This document shows, one piece after another, positions 1 to 9,126 of a stretch of DNA of 64,000 bases. Under the pieces are notes generated by a model, which was not told where the DNA came from, made no database searches, and saw only the letters and a program-made list of their open reading frames with translations. The DNA is from Rhodobacteraceae bacterium EL53. Its GTDB lineage: Bacteria > Pseudomonadota > Alphaproteobacteria > Rhodobacterales > Rhodobacteraceae. The position numbers and the translations under genes were made by a program. How positions within the stretch are numbered: the stretch's first letter is position 1; each line of letters starts with the position of its first letter. The DNA is taken from the NCBI GenBank assembly GCA_900313015.1, contig OMPR01000010.1, positions 248,001 through 312,000 of the forward strand, written 5' to 3'.

Positions 1-1437
1 GTACCGATTGGGCTTGCAATGTTTGTTGTAGGTCTTGTTGGGTTGATCTGGGTGACAGACGGGACGCAGGTCGCGTTTGGACGGCTCAAAAGTGAAACCT
101 ATTCGACCTTTTCCAGCTATTCGCTGACCATCGTACCAATGTTCCTGCTGATGGGTCATTTTGCGACGCTGGGCGGTATGTCGAATGCCCTTTTCAAAGC
201 CGCTGAAAGCTGGCTGGGCCATCGCAAAGGCGGGGTCGCGATGGCCTCGATCGGGGCGTGTGCTGGTTTCGGTGCGATTTGTGGATCGTCATTGGCAACG
301 GCTGCCACGATGGGGCGCGTCGCTTTGCCCGAACTTAAGCAATACGGCTATGCGGGCGGGTTTTCGACTGCCACACTGGCCGCGGGTGGGACCCTTGGTA
401 TTCTGATCCCTCCGTCAGTGGTTTTGGTGATCTATGCCATTTTGACAGAACAAAATATCGCCAAGCTGTTTTTGGCGGCGTTCATTCCCGGATTGCTTGC
501 GGCATTGGGCTATGTTCTGGCAATTTCTTTGTATGTTCGTCTCTATCCAGAAAGCGCGGGCACGCGGCCTGCTGTCCCCTATGCGGAGCGCTTTGCCGCT
601 ATGATACAGGTTTGGCCGGTGCTGCTGGTGTTTGGCTTGGTTGTGGGGGGCATCTACCTGGGTTGGTTCACTCCAACCGAAGGGGCCGCTGTTGGCGCCT
701 TTGGCACAGCTGTAATCGCCTTTTTCAACGGTGGACTAACGCACGCAACACTGGTGGAAAGCTTTACCGTGACGGCGCGTTCTACCGCGATGATCTTCTT
801 TATCGTTTTGGGTGCCGGGTTCTATAACGGTTTTCTTGCGCTGACGCAGGTGCCTCAGGAACTTTCTAGCTTTGTTGTGGCGCAAGGGTTCAGTCCGTGG
901 GTCGTGCTGGCCTTGATCCTGTGTTTCTACCTTGTTTTTGGATGTCTGATGGACAGCCTCAGTATGATCCTGTTGACGATACCGATCTTTTTCCCGGTGA
1001 TTTCGGCAATGGATTTTGATCTGATCAATCTTGCCGCAATGCAGGCAGATGCTGCGCGCGAGGTGCTGGCCAATGGGGTGCCCGAGGGCATGGCCGCTGA
1101 AACACTAGCGTCGATCAAGGATGCAATTGCAACGGGTACAGAGCTTACCCGCGCCGAGATGAAAGAGCTGGGTATTCGGGTCACCAAAGGTATGGCGAAC
1201 CGGATGGAGGCTGAGCACGTTGCGATCTGGTTCGGCATTCTGGTTCTGATTGTTGTCGAAGTTGGTCTTATCACCCCTCCAGTCGGGATGAACCTGTTCA
1301 TCATCAACGCGATGGATCGTACGACTCCTATGGTTGAAACGTACAAAGCGGTCATGTTCTTTGTTGGGTCCGACATTGTCCGGGTGATCATTCTTGTCGC
1401 CTTTCCGGCGATCACGTTGTTTCTATTGCCGGGGTAG
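1..1437 (+). CDS. TRAP transporter large permease (DctM family), 5' end outside window
   Basis: This is the large membrane subunit of a tripartite ATP-independent periplasmic transporter, which imports organic acids using an ion gradient and a periplasmic binding protein. The reading frame is open from base 1 (V-P-I-G-L-A-M) and the family normally has about 20 more residues before this motif, so the true start lies to the left and the methionine at 19 is internal. Many hydrophobic helices are visible, with the family phrases PMFLLMGHFA, CGSSLATAATMG, GGTLGILIPPS and ITPPVGMNLF. A hydrophilic insert of about 65 residues lies between two late helices (roughly residues 340-405), longer than usual. 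Its position directly ahead of aromatic acid-CoA ligases suggests that it imports an aromatic or related carboxylate, which is an inference. The small permease and binding protein would lie upstream. Confidence 0.93.
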   Translation, partial: VPIGLAMFVVGLVGLIWVTDGTQVAFGRLKSETYSTFSSYSLTIVPMFLLMGHFATLGGMSNALFKAAESWLGHRKGGVAMASIGACAGFGAICGSSLATAATMGRVALPELKQYGYAGGFSTATLAAGGTLGILIPPSVVLVIYAILTEQNIAKLFLAAFIPGLLAALGYVLAISLYVRLYPESAGTRPAVPYAERFAAMIQVWPVLLVFGLVVGGIYLGWFTPTEGAAVGAFGTAVIAFFNGGLTHATLVESFTVTARSTAMIFFIVLGAGFYNGFLALTQVPQELSSFVVAQGFSPWVVLALILCFYLVFGCLMDSLSMILLTIPIFFPVISAMDFDLINLAAMQADAAREVLANGVPEGMAAETLASIKDAIATGTELTRAEMKELGIRVTKGMANRMEAEHVAIWFGILVLIVVEVGLITPPVGMNLFIINAMDRTTPMVETYKAVMFFVGSDIVRVIILVAFPAITLFLLPG

Positions 1438-1465
1438 GACCTCTGCCGCTCCGGTCTCTGACACT

Positions 1466-1490
1466 CCGCATCCCATCTCTTGGGGTGCGG
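1466..1490 (+). terminator. Hairpin between TRAP permease and CoA ligase
   Basis: CCGCATCCC at 1466-1474 pairs with GGGGTGCGG at 1482-1490 (one T-G pair). There is no T-run after it, so it may be a weak terminator or a transcript-processing stem rather than a full stop. It lies in the 73-base gap before the next gene. Confidence 0.4.
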
Positions 1491-1510
1491 TCGCTTAGCG
1501 AGGTGCAAAG

Positions 1511-3295
1511 ATGGATTACGTACGCCACTACGTCCTGCGCGAGGATGGCCCCAAGGGGGAGATTTTTCTGCGCTCGGGATATGAAGCCAGTGCGCCTGTT
1601 TCCAAAACTACGGATTGGTTACATCGTTGGGCCTCTGAGCGTCCGAATGCTGTCTTTCTGGCAGAGCGCAGCGGACCGGGTTGGCGTGAGGTGCGTTATG
1701 GCGAGGCGTTGGAACGGGTGCGCGCCTTGGCAGCCGGATTGGTCGCGCGAGGAATGGGGCCGGATACCCGGATTTTGATCCTGTCTGGCAATGGAATAGA
1801 CCACGGATTGCTGACTCTTGCCGCGCAATACGTCGGGGTTCCAACGGTTCCAGTGGCCGAGCCCTATTCGTTGGTGCCAGACGCGCAGGTGCAGTTGAAA
1901 TACATTCTTGAACTGATCGAACCAACCATGGTGTTTGCCGAAGACGGTGCGAAATTCGCGTCTGCTCTTGCGTTGGACGAAATGCAGGGGCGTGAAATCG
2001 TTGTCAGTCGGAATGCCGCGCCCGGAATGACGCAGCTTTCGGATCTAACGAAAGAGCGGGCAGAGATTGATCCGGTTGCAGCCAAAGTCGGGCCAGAAAC
2101 CGTAGCTAAGATCCTTATGACGTCTGGGTCGACGTCGAACCCGAAGGGTGTGCTGACGACCCAACGCATGATGTGTACCAATCAGGCAATGTATGGGGAT
2201 GCATTGCCCGCTCTGACTGCTCGCCCCGCTGTTATTGTTGATTGGTTGCCGTGGAACCATGTTTTTGGTGGGTCGTTCAGTTTCAACCAAATACTGGCCT
2301 TTGGTGGGTCGCTTTATATCGATGGGGGCAAACCAGCGCCTGCATTGATCGGGCAAACGATCGAGAACCTAAAAATGGTGCCGTCAAACTTGGCCTACAA
2401 TGTTCCGGTTGGCTTTGCACTGTTGCGGGACGCGATGCGTGAGGATGCGGAATTACGGGCCAAGTTCTTTGCGGATCTTGATCTTATCTTTTACGCCGGA
2501 GCCTCGTTGCCGCGCGATGTTTGGGATGATTTGCGTGCGATGTGTTTGGCTGAACGAGGTGATTTGCCGTTGGTGACAACGTGCTGGGGGCTCACCGAAA
2601 CTGCACCAGCATGTATTTTTCAGCATGAACCTTTGGAGGAACCCGGCGTTGTCGGTGTTCCGCTGACCGGTATTGTGGTGAAGTTGGTGCCTGAGGATCT
2701 GCCGCGCTTTGAGGTGCGCGTTAAAGGCCCGAATGTGTTTTCCGGCTACTACAAGGATCCTGAGAAAACAGCCGAGGCCTTTGACGGCGAGGGGTATTTT
2801 TGCACGGGCGATGCCATGACGTTGGTCGATCCTGATGACATATCCAAAGGCTTGCGATTTGACGGGCGAATTTCTGAAGATTTCAAGCTGTCCACGGGCA
2901 TCTGGGTTCGCGCCGCATCCTTGCGATTGGAAATTTTGGTGGCTTTGGCGTCTTTGGCGGCGGACGTTGTTGTCACGGGGGCTGATCGCGACGAAGTTGG
3001 GGTTTTGATTTTCCCTACGCCTGCGGTGACAGAAAAGCTAACGGCGGATGAGGGCATTCTATTACCGGAAGAATTTGAGACTGAGATAGCAACTCGATTG
3101 GCAAAACTGTCCGCGGGCAAGGGTTCCTCGGCGCGTATCACACGTGCTATTATTTTGGCCGAGTCGCCTTCGATGGCAGAAGGTGAAATTACTGCCAAGG
3201 GCAACCTCAATTTCCGCAAACTATTAAGTAGACGGGCTGATATCCTGACGCGCCTTTATGCGGGGGCTGCTGCAGGAATAATAATTGTGCGATAA
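1511..3295 (+). CDS. Feruloyl-CoA synthase-like aromatic acid-CoA ligase
   Basis: An adenylate-forming enzyme of 594 residues, the length typical of feruloyl-CoA synthases. It would activate an aromatic carboxylate with ATP and CoA in the cytoplasm. The phosphate-binding loop TSGSTSNPKG is at about residues 204-213, the motif WGLTETAPA at about 358-366, and CTGD near 431. The C-terminal catalytic lysine region reads EITAKGNLN, the pattern of the feruloyl-CoA synthase branch rather than the PKT-GKI pattern of benzoate ligases. It sits 73 bases after the TRAP permease on the same strand and before the benzoate-CoA ligase, so it probably feeds the same catabolic module. No enoyl-CoA hydratase/aldolase for a ferulate side chain is present in this segment, so the real substrate may be another aryl acid. 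Confidence 0.85.
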   Translation: MDYVRHYVLREDGPKGEIFLRSGYEASAPVSKTTDWLHRWASERPNAVFLAERSGPGWREVRYGEALERVRALAAGLVARGMGPDTRILILSGNGIDHGLLTLAAQYVGVPTVPVAEPYSLVPDAQVQLKYILELIEPTMVFAEDGAKFASALALDEMQGREIVVSRNAAPGMTQLSDLTKERAEIDPVAAKVGPETVAKILMTSGSTSNPKGVLTTQRMMCTNQAMYGDALPALTARPAVIVDWLPWNHVFGGSFSFNQILAFGGSLYIDGGKPAPALIGQTIENLKMVPSNLAYNVPVGFALLRDAMREDAELRAKFFADLDLIFYAGASLPRDVWDDLRAMCLAERGDLPLVTTCWGLTETAPACIFQHEPLEEPGVVGVPLTGIVVKLVPEDLPRFEVRVKGPNVFSGYYKDPEKTAEAFDGEGYFCTGDAMTLVDPDDISKGLRFDGRISEDFKLSTGIWVRAASLRLEILVALASLAADVVVTGADRDEVGVLIFPTPAVTEKLTADEGILLPEEFETEIATRLAKLSAGKGSSARITRAIILAESPSMAEGEITAKGNLNFRKLLSRRADILTRLYAGAAAGIIIVR

Positions 3296-3349
3296 AATGC
3301 ATATTTCAAGAAAAGATATGCGCAATATGTTGCATACTGCGGCTAACGA

Positions 3350-3364
3350 TGCATTATTACGCAC
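3350..3364 (+). promoter_or_regulatory. Candidate BoxR operator upstream of benzoate-CoA ligase
   Basis: TGCATTATTACGCAC keeps the TGCA-N6-NGCA(C) spacing seen at the other box promoters in this window (5806-5820, 5849-5862, 10573-10587). Further single TGCA words occur at 3298 and 3331. The BoxR/BzdR regulators of Azoarcus recognise TGCA repeats, so this is a probable operator for the BoxR-like protein encoded at 10602-11534. The site lies about 80 bases ahead of the ligase start. Confidence 0.6.
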
Positions 3365-3441
3365 ATATTAGAGAGGTGTGTGGCGCCGGTTAGGAGGACC
3401 GCCTGCGCACCGCTCAAGCCAATCACGCCGGGGAGGGGTAG

Positions 3442-4971
3442 ATGAGCGGAAACGCAGCACACTATTTTGTGGATCGCCATGTGGAGCAAGGCCGTGAGGA
3501 TCGCGCGGCTTTTCGCGAAGCGGCTGGTGCAAAACGGTCACTGACCTATGGCACACTGGCGCAAAAAACGGGCCAGGTTGCCTCGGCTTTGGTGCGGGCG
3601 GGGATTCCGCGAGAAGCACGCGCTGTGATGTTGATTTTGGACCAGATCGAGTTCCCCCAGATCTTTTGGGGATGTCTCAAGGCTGGTGTGATTCCGGTAC
3701 CGTTGAACACGTTGCTGGCGACCTCGGTCTATGACGCGATTTTACAAGATAGTCGCGCAACGTGCTTGTTCGTCTCAGAGGAACTTTGGCCGGTTGTCGA
3801 ATCTGCGGCTCGCGCCGCCTCGCATCTCACGCATGTCGTTGTGATCGGAGACGCCCCCGAAGGAACCGCAAGCTTTGGCGATTTTGTGCAGGGGTGCGAA
3901 CCGTCGCAAACAGTCGAGGCATCGGAAGATGATGTTGCGTTCTGGCTCTATTCCTCTGGCTCGACGGGTCAACCCAAAGGCGTGCGTCATGTTCACGGCA
4001 GCCTGCAGGCGACATCGGACACCTATGGTGCGCAGGTTTTGCAGATCGAACCGGATGATGTTGTTTATTCCGCTGCCAAATTGTTCTTTGCCTATGGCAT
4101 GGGCAACGGCATGACTTTCCCGATGTCTGTAGGGGCCGAGGCAGTGCTGTTCAACGGCCGCCCCACCCCGGATATGACGGTTCAAATCCTGACAGATGAA
4201 CGTCCAAGTTTGTTTTGTGGTGTGCCGACCCTCTATGCCGCGACAGTCGCGTTGCTAGAGCAGGGGACGGTGCCGGACACTAATCTGCGACGCTGCATTT
4301 CGGCGGGCGAGGCGCTGCCCGAAGACATTGGCAACGCATGGCAGAAACTGACGGGCACGGATATTCTGGATGGCGTTGGGTCGACCGAAATGTTGCATAT
4401 CTTCCTGTCGAATGCGCCTGGTGATGTAGCCTATGGCACGTCCGGGCGCCCCGTGCCCGGATACGAGGTGCGTTTGGTCGACGAAAATGGTGCAGAGGTT
4501 CCTGTTGGCGGGATTGGTGAGTTGTTGGTGCGTGGAGCCTCGGCGGCTGATGGGTATTGGAACAAGCGTGATAAGAGCCGGGCAACGTTCGAAGGTGAGT
4601 GGACCCGGACGGGCGATAAATACGAGCTGACGCCAGAGGGGCGGTACATCTACTGTGGGCGAACGGATGACATGTTCAAGGTATCGGGTATCTGGGTGTC
4701 CCCGTTTGAGGTGGAGCAGGCGCTGGTATCGCATCCATCGGTTCTGGAGGCTGCGGTCGTGGCCGTGCGTGACGATCAGGGATTGGAAAAACCCAAGGCA
4801 TATATCGTGCTGAAACAACAGTTGACCAACGGGCTCGCAGACGAGTTGAAAGAGTTCGTCAAAAAGAAAGTGGGCAAATGGAAATACCCCCGCTGGATCG
4901 AATTTGTTGAAGATCTACCAAAAACAGCGACCGGTAAAATCCAACGATTCAAATTGCGGGAGCAGACGTGA
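3442..4971 (+). CDS. bclA: Benzoate-CoA ligase
   Basis: A 509-residue adenylate-forming ligase that converts benzoate, ATP and CoA to benzoyl-CoA, the entry compound of the box pathway. The P-loop SSGSTGQPKG is at about 171-180, the tail carries LPKTATGKIQR with the catalytic lysine, and the N-terminal HYFVDRHVEQG region matches the benzoate-CoA ligase family. A strong ribosome site (GGGGAGGGG) lies just before the ATG at 3442. The stop overlaps the start of the following hydrolase by one base (TGATG), so translation is coupled. TGCA-type operator candidates precede it. The placement directly before boxC, boxB and boxA makes the benzoate assignment firm; activity on 2-aminobenzoate or halobenzoates cannot be excluded. 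Confidence 0.93.
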   Translation: MSGNAAHYFVDRHVEQGREDRAAFREAAGAKRSLTYGTLAQKTGQVASALVRAGIPREARAVMLILDQIEFPQIFWGCLKAGVIPVPLNTLLATSVYDAILQDSRATCLFVSEELWPVVESAARAASHLTHVVVIGDAPEGTASFGDFVQGCEPSQTVEASEDDVAFWLYSSGSTGQPKGVRHVHGSLQATSDTYGAQVLQIEPDDVVYSAAKLFFAYGMGNGMTFPMSVGAEAVLFNGRPTPDMTVQILTDERPSLFCGVPTLYAATVALLEQGTVPDTNLRRCISAGEALPEDIGNAWQKLTGTDILDGVGSTEMLHIFLSNAPGDVAYGTSGRPVPGYEVRLVDENGAEVPVGGIGELLVRGASAADGYWNKRDKSRATFEGEWTRTGDKYELTPEGRYIYCGRTDDMFKVSGIWVSPFEVEQALVSHPSVLEAAVVAVRDDQGLEKPKAYIVLKQQLTNGLADELKEFVKKKVGKWKYPRWIEFVEDLPKTATGKIQRFKLREQT

Positions 4972-5789
4972 TGATTGAGTGGAGCGAAACCCCAAGACAC
5001 CAGGTGCAGGTGAACGGTGTGGCCTTGGAATACGCCTGCTACGGGCCGGACCCCAGCGCGGCGGCGACGATCGTGATGCTGCACGAGGGGTTGGGTTGTG
5101 TGGCGCTGTGGCGGGATTTTCCGGCATTGGTGGCGAAACGTACTGGTTTGGGGGTGCTGGTTTATTCCCGTCAGGGGTACGGGCAATCTGATCCTGTTAC
5201 TTTACCGCGCCCGCTGGATTTTCAAACGCGCGAGGCGCTGGATGTACTGCCGCATCTTCTCGACCAAGTAGGCATCGCGCGGTGTATTCTGTTTGGTCAT
5301 TCCGATGGGGCCACCATCGCTGCGATTTATGCCGGTAGTGTTGAAGATCGTCGCGTGCGCGGTCTCATTTTGGCTGCACCGCATTTTTTCACCGAAGAGT
5401 CTGGTTTGGCTGAAATCGCCCGCGCAGGAGAGGCTTTTGCGCAATCTGATATGCAAGAGAAGATGGCGAAATATCATCACGATCCGGTTGGGGCTTTTCG
5501 GGGGTGGTGTGATGTGTGGTTGGATCCGGGTTTCAAGGATTGGAACGTGGCTGAGGTAATTGATTACATCCGCGTTCCGATCTTGGCGATTCAGGGGTTC
5601 GGGGATCAGTACGGTACAATGGCGCAGCTCGATGAAATCTCTGATCGGGCCTATTGCCCGGTGGATCGACTCGAAATGGATTGTCGGCATGCCCCGCATC
5701 AAGAGCGCCCTGATCAGACATTGGCGGCTATCGCAGAATACTGCACCCGTCTTGAACGTATTGAGCAAGCTGAGGTCGTTCCAGCGTAA
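4971..5789 (+). CDS. Alpha/beta hydrolase of the box cluster
   Basis: A 272-residue alpha/beta hydrolase. The nucleophile elbow GHSDG is visible near residue 106 and a late histidine lies in CRHAPHQERPD; an acidic residue in IQGFGDQYG is in the expected region of the triad. The start is either GTG at 4968 or ATG at 4971; the ATG gives the classic TGATG coupling with the ligase and is preferred. Hydrolases of this kind recur in box clusters and have been proposed to act as thioesterases or lactone hydrolases that rescue CoA or open a side product, but no exact reaction is established, so only the fold is claimed here. It is followed by a 141-base regulatory gap before boxC. Confidence 0.85.
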   Translation: MIEWSETPRHQVQVNGVALEYACYGPDPSAAATIVMLHEGLGCVALWRDFPALVAKRTGLGVLVYSRQGYGQSDPVTLPRPLDFQTREALDVLPHLLDQVGIARCILFGHSDGATIAAIYAGSVEDRRVRGLILAAPHFFTEESGLAEIARAGEAFAQSDMQEKMAKYHHDPVGAFRGWCDVWLDPGFKDWNVAEVIDYIRVPILAIQGFGDQYGTMAQLDEISDRAYCPVDRLEMDCRHAPHQERPDQTLAAIAEYCTRLERIEQAEVVPA

Positions 5790-5795
5790 AGTTAA

Positions 5796-5820
5796 TGCAC
5801 TATAGTGCAATAATTTGCAC
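5796..5820 (+). promoter_or_regulatory. Triple TGCA operator upstream of boxC
   Basis: Three TGCA words begin at 5796, 5806 and 5816, so they are spaced exactly 10 bases apart, one helical turn. The first pair forms the perfect palindrome TGCACTATAGTGCA (5796-5809). This is the arrangement described for BzdR/BoxR-type regulators and is the strongest operator candidate in the window. It lies about 110 bases before the boxC start. Confidence 0.72.
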
Positions 5821-5848
5821 CTATACTAACTTACGTATCGAAGCGATG

Positions 5849-5863
5849 TGCATTATTTTGCTA
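5849..5863 (+). promoter_or_regulatory. Second TGCA-type operator upstream of boxC
   Basis: TGCATTATTTTGCTA matches the core TGCATTATTTTGCAC found ahead of boxR except for the final bases. Additional lone TGCA words occur at 5878 and 5900, so the whole boxC leader is rich in this element. It is probably an auxiliary BoxR site. Confidence 0.55.
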
Positions 5864-5930
5864 AATTAAGCTTGTTCTGCATGATTTGTTGTATTAAGTT
5901 GCACATCGAAACACAAACGTGGAGCCTGGC

Positions 5931-7592
5931 ATGTCCTCAATTATCGACTTTCAGACAGACCCCTCAAAATACCGCCACTGGAAAGTGGAGTACGACGGTG
6001 AGATCGCAAATCTGTTCATGGATGTGGATGAAACCGCTGGGTTATTTCCGGGGTATGAGCTCAAGTTGAATTCTTATGATTTGGGGGTGGATATCGAGCT
6101 GGCCGATGTGGTGCAGCGGATGCGGTTCGAGCACCCAGAAGTCAAAGTGGTGGTAATGCGGTCGGCCAAGGACAAGGTGTTCTGCGCTGGGGCAAACATT
6201 CGGATGTTGGGCGGTGCCACTCACGCGCACAAAGTCAACTTTTGTAAATTCACCAATGAGACTCGCAACACGTTCGAGGCCGCCGAGGCGGACTCGGGGC
6301 AGAATTATATTGCTGCGGTCAAAGGGGCATGTGCGGGCGGTGGGTACGAACTGGCACTGGCATGCAATCATATCATGCTGACCAACGATTCAACCTCTTC
6401 AGTGGCATTGCCTGAGGTGCCATTGCTTGCGGTTTTGCCCGGAACGGGTGGTCTGACCCGGGTGACAGACAAACGTAAAGTCCGCCGGGATCTAGCGGAT
6501 GTTTTCTGTTCCGTCGAAGAAGGTGTCAAAGGTCAACGCGCAGTGGATTGGCGGCTGGTGGATGAGGTGTTTGCGAATTCCAAATTCGATGCCTCGGTTC
6601 AAGAGCGGGCCCAGGCATTTGCGGCCTCTTCGACAAAAGTTACCTCAGAGCAGGGTGTCGAGCTTTCACCGCTAAGTCGCAGCTTTGCTGAGGACGGATC
6701 GGTCACCTATTCGACTGTTGAGGTTGTGTTGGATCGTGCCGAAGGGCGCGCAACTATCACGATCAATGGCCCAGAAGAAGATGCGCCTGCATCGATGCAG
6801 GCGCTGACCGAACAGGGTGCTCAGGCTTACATGCTCCGCTTAGCGCGGGAATTGGATGACGCGATCTTGCACCTGCGTTTGAATGAGCGCGAATTGGGGT
6901 TGGTTGTTTTCCGTACTCAGGGCGAAGCGGAAAGGCTGATCGCGCACGAGGCGCTGTTGACGGACAACGCAGACCATTGGTTGGCGAATGAGATCCTGAA
7001 ATACTGGAAACGCGTGTTGAAGCGGGTCGACATGACATCGCGATCGCTGGTGGCATTGGTTGAACATGGATCGTGTTTTGCAGGTGTTCTTGCCGAACTT
7101 TTGTGGTCGGTCGATCGATCCTACATGATGTTGGAGGAATTCGAGGGCGACAATCGTCCACTTGCGGCGGTGACACTGACCAACAGCAATTTTGGCACCT
7201 TCCCAATGGGCAATGACCTGACCCGCCTGCAAACCCGGTTTTTAGGTGCGCCCGAAGCGGTTGAGACTGCGCAGGGAAGGGCTGGTGAGCCACTTGAGGC
7301 AGACGCCGCCGAAGCGCTTGGCCTGATCACATATGCCTTTGACGACATTGATTGGGAGGACGAAGTGCGTCTCTTCATGGAAGAGCGCGCCAGTTTCTCG
7401 CCCGATGCTATGACCGGGATGGAAGCGAACCTGCGGTTTGCAGGACCTGAAACGATGGAGACTCGCATTTTTGGACGGCTAACCGCATGGCAGAACTGGA
7501 TTTTCCAGCGCCCGAATGCAGTTGGCGAAGAAGGTGCCTTACAGCGCTACGGCACTGGGGTGCGCGGCGAATACAACATGGAACGAGTTTGA
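5931..7592 (+). CDS. boxC: BoxC, benzoyl-CoA-dihydrodiol / 2,3-epoxybenzoyl-CoA dihydrolase
   Basis: A 553-residue member of the enoyl-CoA hydratase (crotonase) superfamily that cleaves the ring of 2,3-epoxybenzoyl-CoA hydrolytically, releasing formate and 3,4-dehydroadipyl-CoA semialdehyde. Two crotonase-like parts are visible: the first has KVFCAGANIRMLGG at about 83-96 and the oxyanion segment GACAGGGYELALACNH at about 133-148. Its length matches BoxC (about 550). The frame could begin at GTG 5919, but GGAG at 5921-5924 is well placed for the ATG at 5931, which is chosen. It starts the main box transcript, followed after 36 bases by boxB. Regulation by the TGCA sites upstream is likely. 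Confidence 0.95.
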   Translation: MSSIIDFQTDPSKYRHWKVEYDGEIANLFMDVDETAGLFPGYELKLNSYDLGVDIELADVVQRMRFEHPEVKVVVMRSAKDKVFCAGANIRMLGGATHAHKVNFCKFTNETRNTFEAAEADSGQNYIAAVKGACAGGGYELALACNHIMLTNDSTSSVALPEVPLLAVLPGTGGLTRVTDKRKVRRDLADVFCSVEEGVKGQRAVDWRLVDEVFANSKFDASVQERAQAFAASSTKVTSEQGVELSPLSRSFAEDGSVTYSTVEVVLDRAEGRATITINGPEEDAPASMQALTEQGAQAYMLRLARELDDAILHLRLNERELGLVVFRTQGEAERLIAHEALLTDNADHWLANEILKYWKRVLKRVDMTSRSLVALVEHGSCFAGVLAELLWSVDRSYMMLEEFEGDNRPLAAVTLTNSNFGTFPMGNDLTRLQTRFLGAPEAVETAQGRAGEPLEADAAEALGLITYAFDDIDWEDEVRLFMEERASFSPDAMTGMEANLRFAGPETMETRIFGRLTAWQNWIFQRPNAVGEEGALQRYGTGVRGEYNMERV

Positions 7593-7628
7593 CGGGGACT
7601 GGATCATCAGTCGCAGGGGAGGAATGAA

Positions 7629-9080
7629 ATGCTTGATCTGATTAATGTGAGCTATGATACGCAGATCCCAAACAATGTGGGTCTGAGCCAGGACAAGAAG
7701 GTGCTGAAAGCACTTGAGAAATGGCACCCGGGATACATCAATTGGTGGAACGACCTGATCCCGCAGAATTTTCAGGAAAGCATGGTGTATCTGCGCACTG
7801 CGGTTTCGGTTGATCCCAAGGGCTGGGCCAAATTCGACTATGTGAAAATGCCAGAATACCGCTGGGGTGTTCTGTTGGCACCGCAGGTCGAGGGGCGCAC
7901 CATCCCTTGTGGTGAACATTACGGCGAACCCGCCTGGCAGGAAGTTCCGGGTGAATACCGCAATTTGATGAAGCGTTTGATCGTTATTCAGGGAGATACA
8001 GAGCCTGGCTCGGTTGAACAGCAGCGCTTTTTGGGTCTGACCGCACCTTCACTTTATGACATGCGCAACCTGTTTCAGGTGAATGTCGAAGAAGGTCGGC
8101 ACCTGTGGGCGATGGTCTATCTGTTGCAGAAATACTTTGGTCGCGATGGGCGCGAAGAGGCGAATGACCTGTTGGTCCGCTCGTCGGGTTCCGAAGAAGC
8201 CCCCCGGATGTTGGGCGCATTCAACGAAGAAACGCCGGATTGGCTGTCGTTCTTCATGTTTACTTATTTCACTGACCGTGACGGCAAGATGCAGTTAGAA
8301 AGCTTGGCCCAATCCGGGTTCGATCCGCTGAGCCGTACTTGCCGGTTCATGCTGACCGAAGAAGCGCACCACATGTTCGTAGGCGAAACGGGTGTCGGAC
8401 GGACCATTCAGGCCACCTGCGATGCGATGAACAAAGCGGGAATTACCGACCCCTATGACATCAATAAGATCCGGGATCTGGGTGTGATTGATCTGCCCAC
8501 GATTCAGAAGAAGTTGAACCTGCACTATACCCTGTCATTGGATCTGTTCGGGCAAGAGGTCTCGACCAACGCGGCCAATGCCTTCAACTCGGGCATCAAG
8601 GGTCGGTTTATGGAGATGCGGATCAAGGATGATCACAAGCTGAGCAATGACACCTACATGGTGCGCAATGTTAAGGACGGCGCGATCGTCTCGGAAGAGG
8701 TGCCAGCCCTGACCGCGATTAACATGCGTCTGCGCGATGATTATGTCAAAGACGCTGCCGGCGGTGTCGGGCGTTGGAACAAACTCATCAGCAAGCACGG
8801 GATCGAATTTGCCATGACCCTGCCGCACGAAGGGTTCCATCGCAAAATCGGAGTCTTTTCCGCGGTTAACGTAAATCCCGAGGGGGATATCATCCCGCAA
8901 GAGGAATGGGATGCCAAATCAAAGGACTGGTTGCCGACCAAAGCGGATGGTGATTTTATTCAATCCTTGATGAAGCCATGTTTTGAACCGGGTAAATACG
9001 CCAGCTGGATTTCCCCACCTAAAGTTGGGATCGACAACAAGCCTGGCGATTTTGAATACGTTCAGCTTCATATGGCATAA
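7629..9080 (+). CDS. boxB: BoxB, benzoyl-CoA 2,3-epoxidase
   Basis: The di-iron oxygenase component that epoxidises benzoyl-CoA at the 2,3 position using oxygen and electrons from BoxA. The protein is 483 residues, close to known BoxB proteins. Two ExxH iron-ligand motifs of the class are visible: VEEGRH at about 153-158 and TEEAHH at about 243-248. A strong ribosome site (GGGGAGG) precedes ATG 7629. It follows boxC by 36 bases and is followed by a GC-rich hairpin, then a small iron-sulfur-motif protein and boxA. The cytoplasmic enzyme acts with BoxA as a two-component system. Confidence 0.96.
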   Translation: MLDLINVSYDTQIPNNVGLSQDKKVLKALEKWHPGYINWWNDLIPQNFQESMVYLRTAVSVDPKGWAKFDYVKMPEYRWGVLLAPQVEGRTIPCGEHYGEPAWQEVPGEYRNLMKRLIVIQGDTEPGSVEQQRFLGLTAPSLYDMRNLFQVNVEEGRHLWAMVYLLQKYFGRDGREEANDLLVRSSGSEEAPRMLGAFNEETPDWLSFFMFTYFTDRDGKMQLESLAQSGFDPLSRTCRFMLTEEAHHMFVGETGVGRTIQATCDAMNKAGITDPYDINKIRDLGVIDLPTIQKKLNLHYTLSLDLFGQEVSTNAANAFNSGIKGRFMEMRIKDDHKLSNDTYMVRNVKDGAIVSEEVPALTAINMRLRDDYVKDAAGGVGRWNKLISKHGIEFAMTLPHEGFHRKIGVFSAVNVNPEGDIIPQEEWDAKSKDWLPTKADGDFIQSLMKPCFEPGKYASWISPPKVGIDNKPGDFEYVQLHMA

Positions 9081-9086
9081 TGAGGA

Positions 9087-9105
9087 GGGCGGGTTTTACC
9101 CGCCC
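9087..9105 (+). promoter_or_regulatory. GC-rich hairpin directly after boxB
   Basis: GGGCGGG (9087-9093) and CCCGCCC (9099-9105) form a perfect 7-bp stem with a 5-base loop, starting 7 bases after the boxB stop. There is no T-run, and the next genes clearly belong to the same operon, so it is more likely an mRNA-stabilising or partial-attenuation stem that raises boxB expression relative to the downstream genes. Confidence 0.5.
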
Positions 9106-9126
9106 CGTTCTAAAAGGGAGAGGATC

